Source: Psychrosphaera sp. B3R10 (GTDB lineage: Bacteria > Pseudomonadota > Gammaproteobacteria > Enterobacterales > Alteromonadaceae). From it: a stretch of DNA of 64,000 nucleotides. The position numbers and the translations under genes are program-made. The stretch spans positions 1-64,000 of the forward strand of contig NZ_JAHKQH010000021.1 in assembly GCF_018861025.1 (NCBI RefSeq), read 5' to 3'. Under the pieces are notes generated by a model. It was not told the origin of the DNA. It was given only the letters and a program-made list of their open reading frames with translations, and did no database searches. Of the stretch, positions 16,843-26,400 are shown in pieces. Numbering within the stretch: position 1 is the first letter of the stretch; every line of letters starts with the position of its first letter.

Positions 16843-16936
16843 TTGTATTGCTATGTATAAATAAATTCGTGTTCGCAATATGTTATTTGTAGGAATGCCA
16901 TTTATAAGGACGTGAAAAATAAGTTTAAACTCTGAC

Positions 16937-16967
16937 AAAGCCCCTAAAAGTAAAAGGGGCTTTTTTT
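16937..16967 (+). terminator. Rho-independent terminator
   Basis: AAAGCCCC pairs with GGGGCTTT across an 11-base loop, and seven T residues close the structure. It ends the transcript of the small secreted protein gene. Confidence 0.9.
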
Positions 16968-17088
16968 GTGTCTTTAGCTCTGGTAAATTATAGCTCTGGT
17001 AAATTATAGCGCTAATGTTGTTTTAATATCGGAAATGGCTTTAGTGGATTTACCCGAAATAAATGGAATTTAAAGGAATAGTTATTAA

Positions 17089-18870
17089 ATGGATGTTGTA
17101 AAAAGTCGGTGGGCCGTCATTTTTTACCTAGCCGTATGTTTATTCTCAAACACGGCTAACGCGCTATCCCCTATAGAATGTAATAACAAAGATGCCTTTT
17201 TACAGGAAGTGTACTCTTCAATTGAATTACTCAATGTAACGGATCTCAAAAATAAAACTCATATACTATCAGCACTTTGTTTTGATCAATCACACCTCAC
17301 ATTTACTAAACTTGCCATCGCAGATGCAGAAGACGACGGACGAAGCATTGTTGAACTTAGAGATAAGATCGCTAATCAGCATTTGCTAAATAAAAATAAT
17401 CCTTACTTTCATTGGCAGCTGTTTACGGTATTACAAAGTCACTATTGGGATGTCGATTATCAAGTAGCCATTGAAACCCTTTCGAAACTGAACGTTTACC
17501 TTAACCCGATTGCTAACACTGAGATTGAAGTAAGACTGTTTGTATTAATCGGAAATTTATACTGGAATGCAGAGACCGAGCTGCAATTGGAACACCAAGC
17601 TTACTACAAAGAGGCGTTGCGTTTTGCTCAGCAACAAGGAAATAAAGAGTTACTGGCTTATGTTTTGTATCATATTGGTGACTCCATTCCTTTAAGGAAT
17701 GTTGATTCTGATCGCGAATTTTTTGCAAAAAAAAGGCAATGGCTACAGTTAATTAACAATATGCCAAGTAGTGTTACAAAAGCGGATGTGCAATTGTTGT
17801 TAGGCACAGCCAATGTTGGAAATACAGCACAATCAAATATTCGTTTTGTTGAAAACAGCATAGAATTATTCGATATGTTTGGTGTGCGACGTTCTTCGAT
17901 CAGCGCTAGGGTCAGTTTGGCTGAGTTATTATTTGAATATGGTTTGTATGACAATACAGTAGCGGTTATCAACGACTTACTCACAGAAAAAATACTTACT
18001 GGTTTGGATAAATCCAGGTTATATAAATTCCTATTTTTAATCTCTAAGAATCAAAATAACTTTGAACAGGCAATTGTGTGGCAGGAATACTATTACGAAT
18101 CAATTTTAGAACAGTCGTTACCTGAAGAAAGCTTAGACATGTTGTTAGCAAATTATAAAGTGGCCGAACAAAAAAATAAGGCAATGTTACAGGAACAAAC
18201 ACTTAAAGTATCTGAGCTTAAAATTGAAAATAACAAACAACATATGGTTAATTTATTTTTACTTGTTGGTCTACTCATCGTTGGGCTTTCGTTTGTATTA
18301 TTTATGTATCAGAAAAATCATAAATCAAAACTAAAATATGAAAAATTAGCAACCACAGACACATTGACTGGTGAAAAAAATAGATATTCAATCTTACAAT
18401 GTGGTGAAAGGGAAGTAGACGTTTCAAAACGTACTGGTATTCCGATGACCGTTGCGCTTGCAGATATTGATGACTTTAAAAAGATTAATGACCAGTATGG
18501 ACATGACATTGGTGACGAGGCGTTAAAACTGTTTGCGGATGCTTCGAAGTCTGCAGTTAGAAGTATTGATTATTTTGGTCGGTATGGTGGTGAAGAGTGG
18601 TTATTTATTCTGCCAAATACCACAGAGGCAGAAGCTAACGCCTTGTTTAAGCGGATCTCAGTTAAACTCAGTAATAGCGGACAAGAACATGGTTTAAACC
18701 ATATGACATTTAGTATGGGCGCTGTGGATTTGCATGGTGGTCACAACACCTTAGAGCAACTGATCAAAATAGCTGATGAACGTCTATATACTGCAAAAAA
18801 CAACGGTAAGAACCAAGTTTGTGTCAACCCAACGGATCAAGTGCTTAATGTAACATTATCTAATGCATAA
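17089..18870 (+). CDS. Diguanylate cyclase with periplasmic TPR-like sensor
   Basis: The 593-residue protein has a signal peptide (VIFYLAVCLFSNTANA), a helical TPR-like region to about residue 380, a single span at about 386-408 (LFLLVGLLIVGLSFVLFMY), and a C-terminal GGDEF domain. The active-site loop is GGEEW (500-504); the usual Phe is Trp, which is tolerated in many active cyclases. The substrate loop DIDDFKKINDQYGHDIGDEAL is intact. It should make c-di-GMP in response to a periplasmic signal. Neighbours give no specific partner. Confidence 0.9.
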   Translation: MDVVKSRWAVIFYLAVCLFSNTANALSPIECNNKDAFLQEVYSSIELLNVTDLKNKTHILSALCFDQSHLTFTKLAIADAEDDGRSIVELRDKIANQHLLNKNNPYFHWQLFTVLQSHYWDVDYQVAIETLSKLNVYLNPIANTEIEVRLFVLIGNLYWNAETELQLEHQAYYKEALRFAQQQGNKELLAYVLYHIGDSIPLRNVDSDREFFAKKRQWLQLINNMPSSVTKADVQLLLGTANVGNTAQSNIRFVENSIELFDMFGVRRSSISARVSLAELLFEYGLYDNTVAVINDLLTEKILTGLDKSRLYKFLFLISKNQNNFEQAIVWQEYYYESILEQSLPEESLDMLLANYKVAEQKNKAMLQEQTLKVSELKIENNKQHMVNLFLLVGLLIVGLSFVLFMYQKNHKSKLKYEKLATTDTLTGEKNRYSILQCGEREVDVSKRTGIPMTVALADIDDFKKINDQYGHDIGDEALKLFADASKSAVRSIDYFGRYGGEEWLFILPNTTEAEANALFKRISVKLSNSGQEHGLNHMTFSMGAVDLHGGHNTLEQLIKIADERLYTAKNNGKNQVCVNPTDQVLNVTLSNA

Positions 18871-19156
18871 AAAACACCTGCGATAAGCTAGGGGATTTTA
18901 GCGCTTTAGTCCCATTTAATTAGACCGCTTCTATCGATACTAGACGCTTATATATCTACATTTCATTTTAATAACCTCTGAAATTGGATGTCATTTAACA
19001 CTTAATTGCCACCGTCCTAAATCAATTTTAACTTCCATTTTTATATGATGCTAAATTTTGGCTAATATGACCACATATTGGTTTTGGAGTTTATTTTGTT
19101 TTTGATTTTTTGTATCGAATTTTATTTAAGTTATTGTTAATTATATAAATTAAATG
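18871..19156. other. Intergenic region
   Basis: AT-rich spacer between the cyclase and the sigma-54 promoter of the next gene. Activator sites for that promoter would be expected here. I saw no strong inverted repeat. Confidence 0.4.
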
Positions 19157-19173
19157 TTGGCACCCTCGTTGCA
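19157..19173 (+). promoter_or_regulatory. Sigma-54 (RpoN) type promoter
   Basis: TTGGCACCCTCGTTGCA matches the -24/-12 consensus TGGCAC-N5-TTGC, with GG and GC exactly 10 bases apart. The only departure is C for the purine after GGCAC. A start site near 19184 would give a leader of about 24 bases to ATG 19208, which is a good geometry. An enhancer-binding activator would be needed. Confidence 0.75.
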
Positions 19174-19207
19174 AAATAGAAAATAACTAAACATGAGGAT
19201 TAAAATT

Positions 19208-19546
19208 ATGAACAAATTAACTAAAACACTTTCAACAATCGTATTAACTCTTTCAACAATTGGTATGGCAAATGCGGCAAATTCAGTTGTCGCTGCTGAT
19301 GATTATGTCACCACTAACCTATGTGTTGTTGCAGCACAAGGAGATCGAATTAAACTGCACAAAGCAATTAAAGACTCCCGTTTAAGTAAAAACTTCATTG
19401 CAGAAAAAGTTACGTGTAATGACCAGAACATCTTAGCTTTTGTGGAAGCGCACGCTGAAAATCCAGCCAAAATTAATAATCTACTGATGAATGGTCAGTA
19501 TGATACTCAAGTAAAAATTACTGACTTAGCCGCTGTACAATACTAG
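19208..19546 (+). CDS. DUF3718 family secreted protein
   Basis: From ATG 19208 (preceded by GAGG) the protein has 112 residues; the ATG at 19193 has no ribosome site. A signal peptide ends near MANAANS. The mature part has the DUF3718 pattern LCVVAAQGDRIKLHKAIKDSRLS ... VTCNDQNILAFVEAHAENPAKINNLL, with two conserved Cys likely joined as a disulfide. The family occurs in marine gammaproteobacteria and has no known function. Transcription from a sigma-54 promoter and a terminator at 19627 make it a monocistronic, specifically induced gene. Confidence 0.85.
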   Translation: MNKLTKTLSTIVLTLSTIGMANAANSVVAADDYVTTNLCVVAAQGDRIKLHKAIKDSRLSKNFIAEKVTCNDQNILAFVEAHAENPAKINNLLMNGQYDTQVKITDLAAVQY

Positions 19547-19570
19547 GCAACGTCGTTTGGACTGATGTAA

Positions 19571-19614
19571 GCGGTCAGACTCAAAATCTGAATGTAAACA
19601 TACAGGGTTCGATA
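19571..19614 (+). other. tRNA-Leu(CAA)-like fragment
   Basis: TCAGA and TCTGA (19575-19579, 19587-19591) form a perfect 5-base-pair anticodon stem around the 7-base loop CTCAAAA, giving anticodon CAA. It is followed by a small ATGT/ACAT variable arm (19592-19601) and CAGGGTTCGATA, like the left side of a T arm. The right side of the T arm, acceptor stem and a proper D arm are absent. It is therefore a fragment, or a coincidental transcribed leader-like structure, not a functional tRNA. Confidence 0.4.
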
Positions 19615-19626
19615 ATGATTTAACTC

Positions 19627-19653
19627 AAAAGTGAGCTTATTGCTCACTTTTTT
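19627..19653 (+). terminator. Rho-independent terminator
   Basis: AAAAGTGAGC and GCTCACTTTT form a perfect stem around TTATT, continuing into a T-run. It terminates the DUF3718 transcript. Confidence 0.9.
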
Positions 19654-19749
19654 GTGGGTGGTGAAAACCTGTGATTTTTCTATTAATTTTCCTATATAGT
19701 GGCGCTACACTATTCAGTATTTTTACTTAAAAAGGAATTTACGGCCTCA

Positions 19750-20664
19750 ATGCATAACTTTCTAAAAAAAGGTTTATCTGCGGTTCGCTCTGTGGCTGAT
19801 AAGGCTTCAGAAGAGTTAACGTCGGGTTATACCCTTGTTAAAGAAAAGGTAAACGGGCTGCCGATATTTATGTCGGCAGAACAATCGGGTAACTACGACG
19901 ATACCGAATACGATGAAAAACACTACTTTGTTATCCCCTACGAGCTATCTGACTATAAATTTGCGTTACATACAATGCGGTGTTTACCAAACGGCGTACC
20001 AGAAATTAATAATCTTCCGAAAAAACGTATTTTCCATTTCCCGAACGAACATTCGGAAGAAATGCTTAAAGGTTTTATGCGTCAATCTGCTGAGACGTTG
20101 GTTAGGACTCGAAACGATGGAAAACTAAATAGTCTTGAATCGTTAGCCAACCAAATTGATTTACTTGATAAAAAGCTCACCTATGGCATGTTGTTAGTGG
20201 GTGGTCTGGCGGCGATTGTAAATCCTCTATTAGGAGCAGGAATAGCAGCTAAAGCACTCATACCGAGCGTTGGTGGCTTACTTAATAGATACGGACTGCG
20301 TCCCACGGGTGAAAAGCTTTCTCAGTATCAATTAGATAAATCGATAAAAGAAGCAGAAGCACATATTGCTAAGGAATTTGAAGGCGCGGATACCTTGCAA
20401 GTTATTAATCCGATCTTACAAGAATTAGAGTTTGCGCTAAGGACGACTCAATCACAACATGACCCGCTAACTGACCCAAGCCTTGCTGATGGCAGCATTA
20501 AAGAGTTGGACGATGATAGGTGGCGTGAGCTAACTGAAAAAGCGATTTGTCATGTTTATAAGGAGGTTTATGAAGACAGTAGGCTGCATAAACAAGCCTC
20601 ACTTGGACCGGAAGATCTAAGATGGTTACAAACACTCTTTTATGTTCACGATAGAAACAACTAG
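19750..20664 (+). CDS. Conserved hypothetical protein with central hydrophobic segment
   Basis: From ATG 19750 the protein has 304 residues; a GTG 51 bases upstream lacks a ribosome site, whereas AAAAAGGA precedes the ATG. The N-terminus is amphipathic and helical (NFLKKGLSAVRSVADKASEEL). An acidic linker and a mixed domain follow (HYFVIPYELSDYKFALHTM). A glycine-rich hydrophobic hairpin at about 155-180 (MLLVGGLAAIVNPLLGAGIAA) could enter the membrane, and the C-terminal half is helical. I do not recognise the family. Confidence 0.75.
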   Translation: MHNFLKKGLSAVRSVADKASEELTSGYTLVKEKVNGLPIFMSAEQSGNYDDTEYDEKHYFVIPYELSDYKFALHTMRCLPNGVPEINNLPKKRIFHFPNEHSEEMLKGFMRQSAETLVRTRNDGKLNSLESLANQIDLLDKKLTYGMLLVGGLAAIVNPLLGAGIAAKALIPSVGGLLNRYGLRPTGEKLSQYQLDKSIKEAEAHIAKEFEGADTLQVINPILQELEFALRTTQSQHDPLTDPSLADGSIKELDDDRWRELTEKAICHVYKEVYEDSRLHKQASLGPEDLRWLQTLFYVHDRNN

Positions 20665-20786
20665 TATCGAGCCTCTGGAACATATAATAAAACTATTATT
20701 TTCTTAGTAAATACCTAAAATGGCGGCCATTAAATTATTCTAAGTACCTGTTCTTAGTTCTTGAAATTAAATCCTAAAGTTTATAC

Positions 20787-21314
20787 ATGAAATTATTGAA
20801 GTCAGCTGTTCACCCTGAAATACGAGATCTTTCTGCCCCAACGTTTACCCGTAAAGCGGCACGCGCCATCGTGCTTAAGGGTGAAGATATATTGCTTCTT
20901 TACACCCAAAGATACCATGACTACACATTACCAGGAGGTGGCATAGATGACGGTGAAACCCATGTAGAAGGATTAATAAGAGAATTGCGAGAAGAAACCG
21001 GTGCTCATTCCGTAACTAATATTAAAGAGTTTGGTTTATATGAAGAGTTTCGGCCATGGCACAAAAGTGACTTTGATATTGTCCACATGGAATCTTATTG
21101 CTTTGTGTGTGATATCGATAGTGAATTGTTGACCACAAAGTTAGAACCGCACGAAATTCAAAATGGCATGACACCGGTTTGGATCAATATTTTTGATGCC
21201 ATAAAGCATAATGAAGAAACCTTAGCGAGCAACCCTAAAAAAGGATTGTCTATTGTCAGAGAAACCTTTTTATTAAAACTTATTGTTAAGCAATTATTGG
21301 GATTAGAAAACTAG
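20787..21314 (+). CDS. Nudix hydrolase
   Basis: The 175-residue protein contains a complete Nudix box, GGGIDDGETHVEGLIRELRE followed by ETG, which satisfies GX5EX7REXXEEXG and would bind the catalytic divalent metal. The fold starts AARAIVLKGEDILLLYT and ends with a helix. Nudix enzymes hydrolyse nucleoside diphosphates linked to another moiety; the substrate cannot be told from the sequence. It is a separate gene with no operon partner on this strand. Confidence 0.92.
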   Translation: MKLLKSAVHPEIRDLSAPTFTRKAARAIVLKGEDILLLYTQRYHDYTLPGGGIDDGETHVEGLIRELREETGAHSVTNIKEFGLYEEFRPWHKSDFDIVHMESYCFVCDIDSELLTTKLEPHEIQNGMTPVWINIFDAIKHNEETLASNPKKGLSIVRETFLLKLIVKQLLGLEN

Positions 21315-21353
21315 TAAGGAAAACCACTGATTTACATCTTGCTTGAAATAAAG

Positions 21354-23336
21354 TTAGTTGATTTCAATTGACTCACCACGTTGGTCAACTTGATGCGACA
21401 GATTTGTGGTAGAAGGTGAAACGCCACTTTGGAGATAACTTGGGATATTTTCCACCTCTAACGGGCGAGAATGAAAATAACCCTGAAGATATTGCACTCC
21501 AAGTTTTTTAAGGGCATTAGTTTGTTTTTCTGTTTCGACACCTTCCGCGATGACCAAAAAGTTAAAAGAGTCCGCAATATTGATAACGGCAGTCACAATG
21601 GCTGCACCATTTGAATCCATTTTAGCGACAAATGAACGATCTATTTTGACCATATTTACCGCTAAATCTTGCAATACAGATAGCGATGAATACCCTGTTC
21701 CAAAGTCATCGATAGAGACTTTAATTCCCATTCTTTGAAGTTGTTTTATCAGGTTAGATGTTGAGTCGAAATCGGCAGCAAAAACTGACTCGGTTATTTC
21801 AAGATGTAATAATTCTGCCGGCAGCCCACTGTTTAAAAGAGCATTTTCAACAACATTGATAAAATTTTCATTTTGAAATTGGATCACTGAAACATTCACG
21901 CAAACAGCTACGTTACGTCCTAAGCCCCATTGACTCGCTTGCTGACAAGCATGATTGAGTACCCAGGCGCCGATTTCGTGAATGAGGCCATATTGTTCAG
22001 CAATGGGAATAAACTCATCAGGTGGTATGTTTTCATCTTCATTTCGCCATCGAAGTAGGGCTTCAAATGCCGCTATTGTGTTATCTTCTGAGCGGATTAT
22101 AGGTTGGTACACTATCCTGAGTTGGTGTTGTTCGATTGCTTTGGTCAAACCGTTTTTTAAACGTAACTCTTTGGAATAAAGTTTTTCCATCTGTTCTGAA
22201 AACACTGCAACGGTAGAGCGCATTTGCTTCTTTTGAAAATACATTGCCATGTCGGCTAATTGAATTAGGCGATCTTCAGTTGTCGCATGTTCTGGGTACA
22301 AAGCGATACCAATAGTTGCACCTACCGATAAAACACTGTTTTCAATTTTGTGGTGTTCAGACAGCTTTTCTATTAATTGTTTTGATTTTTCTATGGCACT
22401 TGATTGGCGGGTATTGGTAAACACGATAATAAATTCGTCACCGCCCCAACGACATAACAATTGTGACTCTAACGTATAGGCTTTAAGGCGATTGGCTGTT
22501 TTCTTTAGAATTTGGTCTCCAGCCTTATGCCCAATTGAATCATTTATTTTTTTAAAGCCATCGAGGTCAATAAACAGCAATGAGAAGGGCTCTATTGGTT
22601 TAGATACCATCATTTTTAGCGCGTCTAAAAATGCCGTGCGGTTGTATAGCCCGGTAAGGGGATCCAAATTGGATAATTCATAGATTTTTTGAGTACGTTG
22701 TTTTACTTTTTCTTCCATCCGGTGCACTAAAACCGCGTTTTCATTTTTTAAAAATAATGCATTTCGCGTGAAATCAGCCGATTTTTTTGATGTTGCCAAC
22801 ATAACAAAGCCAAATGCTAAACCGAGGACACCGAGGAGTTGTAATGCCTCTATATCGGAAAAAAGTAAACCAATGGCGCCGGGGACGAGCAAAATAACCG
22901 GATAAAACATCGAAGTGTATTTGTGAGCCGCAAGTATCGTTGCCGCACCACCAGCCATTGAAGCGACAGTAATAACGGTGGTGGTCAATTCTATACCGCT
23001 ACTATGTGTTGTGGCATAAACTAGATAAGTGGTCCATACAATAGCGGTTGAATTAACCCCGATAATAAACCGTGTGATTGCTTTTTTTCCGTCAAAGTCG
23101 GTGTTTTTTTCTTTAAAATTCCACCACATAGCATCAATAAATCGAAGAGAAAGGACGGCTGCCATTATCGGCCACCATACTGTTTTGAAATCGGCGGTTT
23201 GCGGGTTGTCAAAAGCAAAAACTAAAAAGCTGGAGGTGAGTAAAGTGATTAAAATGCCAGAAATGGCGTTACCATATAACAGCACAGCCGCGTCTTGTTC
23301 GACGTGCTTATTTAATTCCAAATTATTTTTGTTCAA
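21354..23336 (-). CDS. Membrane GGDEF-EAL protein (dual c-di-GMP enzyme)
   Basis: The 660-residue protein has about six or seven N-terminal membrane spans (residues 18-195), a short coiled linker (NAVLVHRMEEKVKQRTQKI), a GGDEF domain with intact RWGGDEF, and an EAL domain. The EAL domain retains FEALLRW, NVSVIQF, LEITES, DDFGTGYSSL and AEGVET, so all metal- and substrate-binding residues are present. It could either make or destroy c-di-GMP, controlled by the membrane sensor. It is downstream of the giant TPR protein on the same strand, about 120 bases away. Confidence 0.93.
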   Translation of the reverse strand: MNKNNLELNKHVEQDAAVLLYGNAISGILITLLTSSFLVFAFDNPQTADFKTVWWPIMAAVLSLRFIDAMWWNFKEKNTDFDGKKAITRFIIGVNSTAIVWTTYLVYATTHSSGIELTTTVITVASMAGGAATILAAHKYTSMFYPVILLVPGAIGLLFSDIEALQLLGVLGLAFGFVMLATSKKSADFTRNALFLKNENAVLVHRMEEKVKQRTQKIYELSNLDPLTGLYNRTAFLDALKMMVSKPIEPFSLLFIDLDGFKKINDSIGHKAGDQILKKTANRLKAYTLESQLLCRWGGDEFIIVFTNTRQSSAIEKSKQLIEKLSEHHKIENSVLSVGATIGIALYPEHATTEDRLIQLADMAMYFQKKQMRSTVAVFSEQMEKLYSKELRLKNGLTKAIEQHQLRIVYQPIIRSEDNTIAAFEALLRWRNEDENIPPDEFIPIAEQYGLIHEIGAWVLNHACQQASQWGLGRNVAVCVNVSVIQFQNENFINVVENALLNSGLPAELLHLEITESVFAADFDSTSNLIKQLQRMGIKVSIDDFGTGYSSLSVLQDLAVNMVKIDRSFVAKMDSNGAAIVTAVINIADSFNFLVIAEGVETEKQTNALKKLGVQYLQGYFHSRPLEVENIPSYLQSGVSPSTTNLSHQVDQRGESIEIN

Positions 23337-23458
23337 AAAAACAATCTTACTTCTATTTAGACTATGACCTTAACCATAGCCTAAATTTAATAAAAAGCGC
23401 GTTTTGCATAATTAAAATGACGGTTTTGTAAAAATATGCTATTCCATTGTATTTAGCA

Positions 23459-26400
23459 CTATCTAAGTAGCCAGCTAAGTTGCAACTTTTGCCAAATTCC
23501 TTGCGGTGCAATAAGGGCTTTAATTGCGGTTTTACATTTGCGATGAAAGCCATCACATACGGTCATCCCCGCGACCACTTTATACCTATTTCTAAGTTCG
23601 TTAAGTTTGGGCTTTATTGCTAAAATGCTGTTGTGTTTTTCGCTTTTCGCTAAGTCAGACATAAGATTTAGCGCATCAAATATGTATTGTTCGGTGGCGA
23701 TAAGCTCTCTTTGGTCAATTAAATTAAGCTCTTCGGGGACAATTTGATTTGTTTGGATCCAGTTATCGGCATGACTCCACACTAACAAGTTATGCAAAGT
23801 GTGATCGGCATCTACTTGCAGTCCTTGATGAATAATTGGGCTGGCATCTTGGCCTCTGTCGAGCATTAATAAACAAACTGCATAATTGTAAAATCCTGCC
23901 ATTGGTAATTTTGATAGGTCGTCAATTCCATCAAATAAATGGATCACATTATAATAGTGACCCGCTTGAATATAGACATCCATTAGCCTCATGACTAACT
24001 GGTCATCTTGATGTAAACGAGACTTGTTATCTGCAATCATTTTGTCGTCTGGTATTTCACTTTTTTCATGTAGATAGTCGAGAATGCTTGAAAATGCGCC
24101 GGCCCAACTGGGTTGCGATTGAATGGCCTCGATTTGTACGAGTAACTTATTAACCGGTTTGCGTTTATTATGCAGAAGAAACTTATCTGCCCATAAACTC
24201 GATTGCATGCGGCCACAATTTTCAAGTTGCAGACTCAACAGTTCGATGAGTTTTTCAGATGGAACATGATTGTTTAAACTTTTATATGCATGGTGCAAGG
24301 TGCCGTATATATCGCAGTGGTTGCTTATTAGCAACGTAAAGGCGTCAAGAGCTTCATCAATTTTATGAAGTTGGGTCAATACATTTACTTTCCTTGCGAG
24401 GGCAAAGTTTACCAAGCTAACTTTTTCATATTCAACTAAGCATGTCAGGGCAGCGTCAAACTGTGCCAAGTCGACTAATCGGTCGACGTAAGTCAGCATG
24501 ATATATTCATCGCTCGGTGAAAGTTCATAAGCTCGTTTTAGACAATCCGTAGCTTCTTGTTTATCGCCGTAGGCTAAAATTTGTTCTCCTGCAACGCACA
24601 AAACGTCTGGGTCGTGTGGGTTTAGTGTAATGTGCCGTTGTGCAGCTTCAACCGCTCGTAATTTAGATTTATCGTCGTGTTCAATCAGTCGATCGAAAAT
24701 GCCATAGAGTTTTTGCCAAGCTTGAATTAACCCACTTTTATTAAACAATAATTGATAGAGTACTGTCGCGGCCTCATCGTCTCTACCTGTTTGAGATAAT
24801 AGTTCAGCTTTCGCAGTGGCTAATTCCACGGGCAATTGTTCTCCCCAGGGAGTTGAATTGAGTAGGTCTATCGCAGCGGTAAATTCACCTTGTCGTGTAT
24901 ATAATTGCGACAGTTGGGCGTAGCTGGACTCATCCATTGGATCGCATTGAATCGCCTGTTCAATGCAGCGCTTTTTAGTTTGTCTGTCATCGGCTAAAAA
25001 GGCTTTGAAACGCCATGTTGGTGCTAAATGTGGCTGATGAGTCGTGAGTTCATTTGCTAACTCGAATGCTTGCTCAGGCACCCCTAATTCGGCCGTTATT
25101 TCTTGAAGTTGCTCCCAGCCCCACGGGTAATCAATATTAAAACGAATGGCTTGTTTCAGATGAGTTAAGGCTTCTTGTTTTTTATTTAATTTTAATGCGT
25201 AATCAGCGTAAAAGCCATGCAGTATACCGTCAAGACTATTGTGACTTAAGCAATCCGCTATGGTTTGCAATGCTTGATTTAGGTTGCCTTGTTTTTCGTA
25301 TAGCTCCGATTGTTTTTTGGCAACTGTGTCCCAAGATGGATTTATCTTTAGTGCCTTTTTAGTGCTCTCTATCGCTGCTGAAATATCCCCAATGGCAAGC
25401 TCTATATCGGCTTGTTCACTGTACATTCTTGGAATTAGCGGAAACTTTTCCTGACCGGTGTTAAGGATCTCAATGGCTTTATCCATCTTATGAAACTGAC
25501 TGTAAAACTGCGCTGCGATGCAGTATGTAAACCACTCGTTGTGATAGCGAACTAACAACATGTCGACAAAATCTTGCAATTCACTTTCCGGCAGTAAGTG
25601 TTGTCCTTCATGCCAGTAATGCCAAATTCCACTGTCTATTGAATGTTGCTTTAAGAGCAATTGTTTAACAAAGGCGAGGGAGTTTTGCTTTTCTTCGCGA
25701 CTCGAAGTGGTTGCCGTGATCAGCCAAAGAGCGGCGCTATTATCAACATCGATGTTTAACGCTTGTTTTGCTAGCTGTGTTGCTTGTTCGAAGTCGTTAC
25801 AATAGTAATAACACTTAGCTAAAAACGCCGTTTGGAATGGTCCACAATTATGTCGTTGGTATGCTTCTTGTGCTTGTTTTAACGCTTCTGGATATTGATT
25901 TAATTGCAAATATGCATTGATTAACGTTTGATGCAAAAACCAATTGTCTGGTCGCAACGCTAACCCAGTGACTAGGTTATCAACAAGAAATTGAGGATCG
26001 TTATGCCAGTTGGCCGCATAGACATAAACAGATGAAATTTTAGGGTGTTGTTTAATGAGTGACTGTAACTCTAGATTGAGTTTTTCAGTTGCCCCAAATT
26101 TACTTAAACTCTGGAAATATAGGTTGGCAATGTCAGTGATAAAAGGGGCGTCAGAATATAACTGGTAATAACAGTTACAGGCTTGTTCCATCAATCCCTG
26201 TAATTCATTTAACCGGGCAGTTAATTTTACCCTTAGACGTTCGGATAGGACGTCTTTTTTACTTTCAATTAGTGCTTGTAAGGCTTCAATTTCTCCTACG
26301 TCGGCTAAGGCAAAGGCGAGTGTTGAAACCAAGTCACTGTCTTTTGGATGCATGGTTAACGCATTTTGCAGTACTTCAATTCCCTTGGCTTTTTGATTGA

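Noticed and set aside
19571-19614. A functional tRNA-Leu gene
   Set aside because: The T arm cannot pair, the acceptor stem and D arm are missing, and no CCA-like end follows. Kept only as a fragment.
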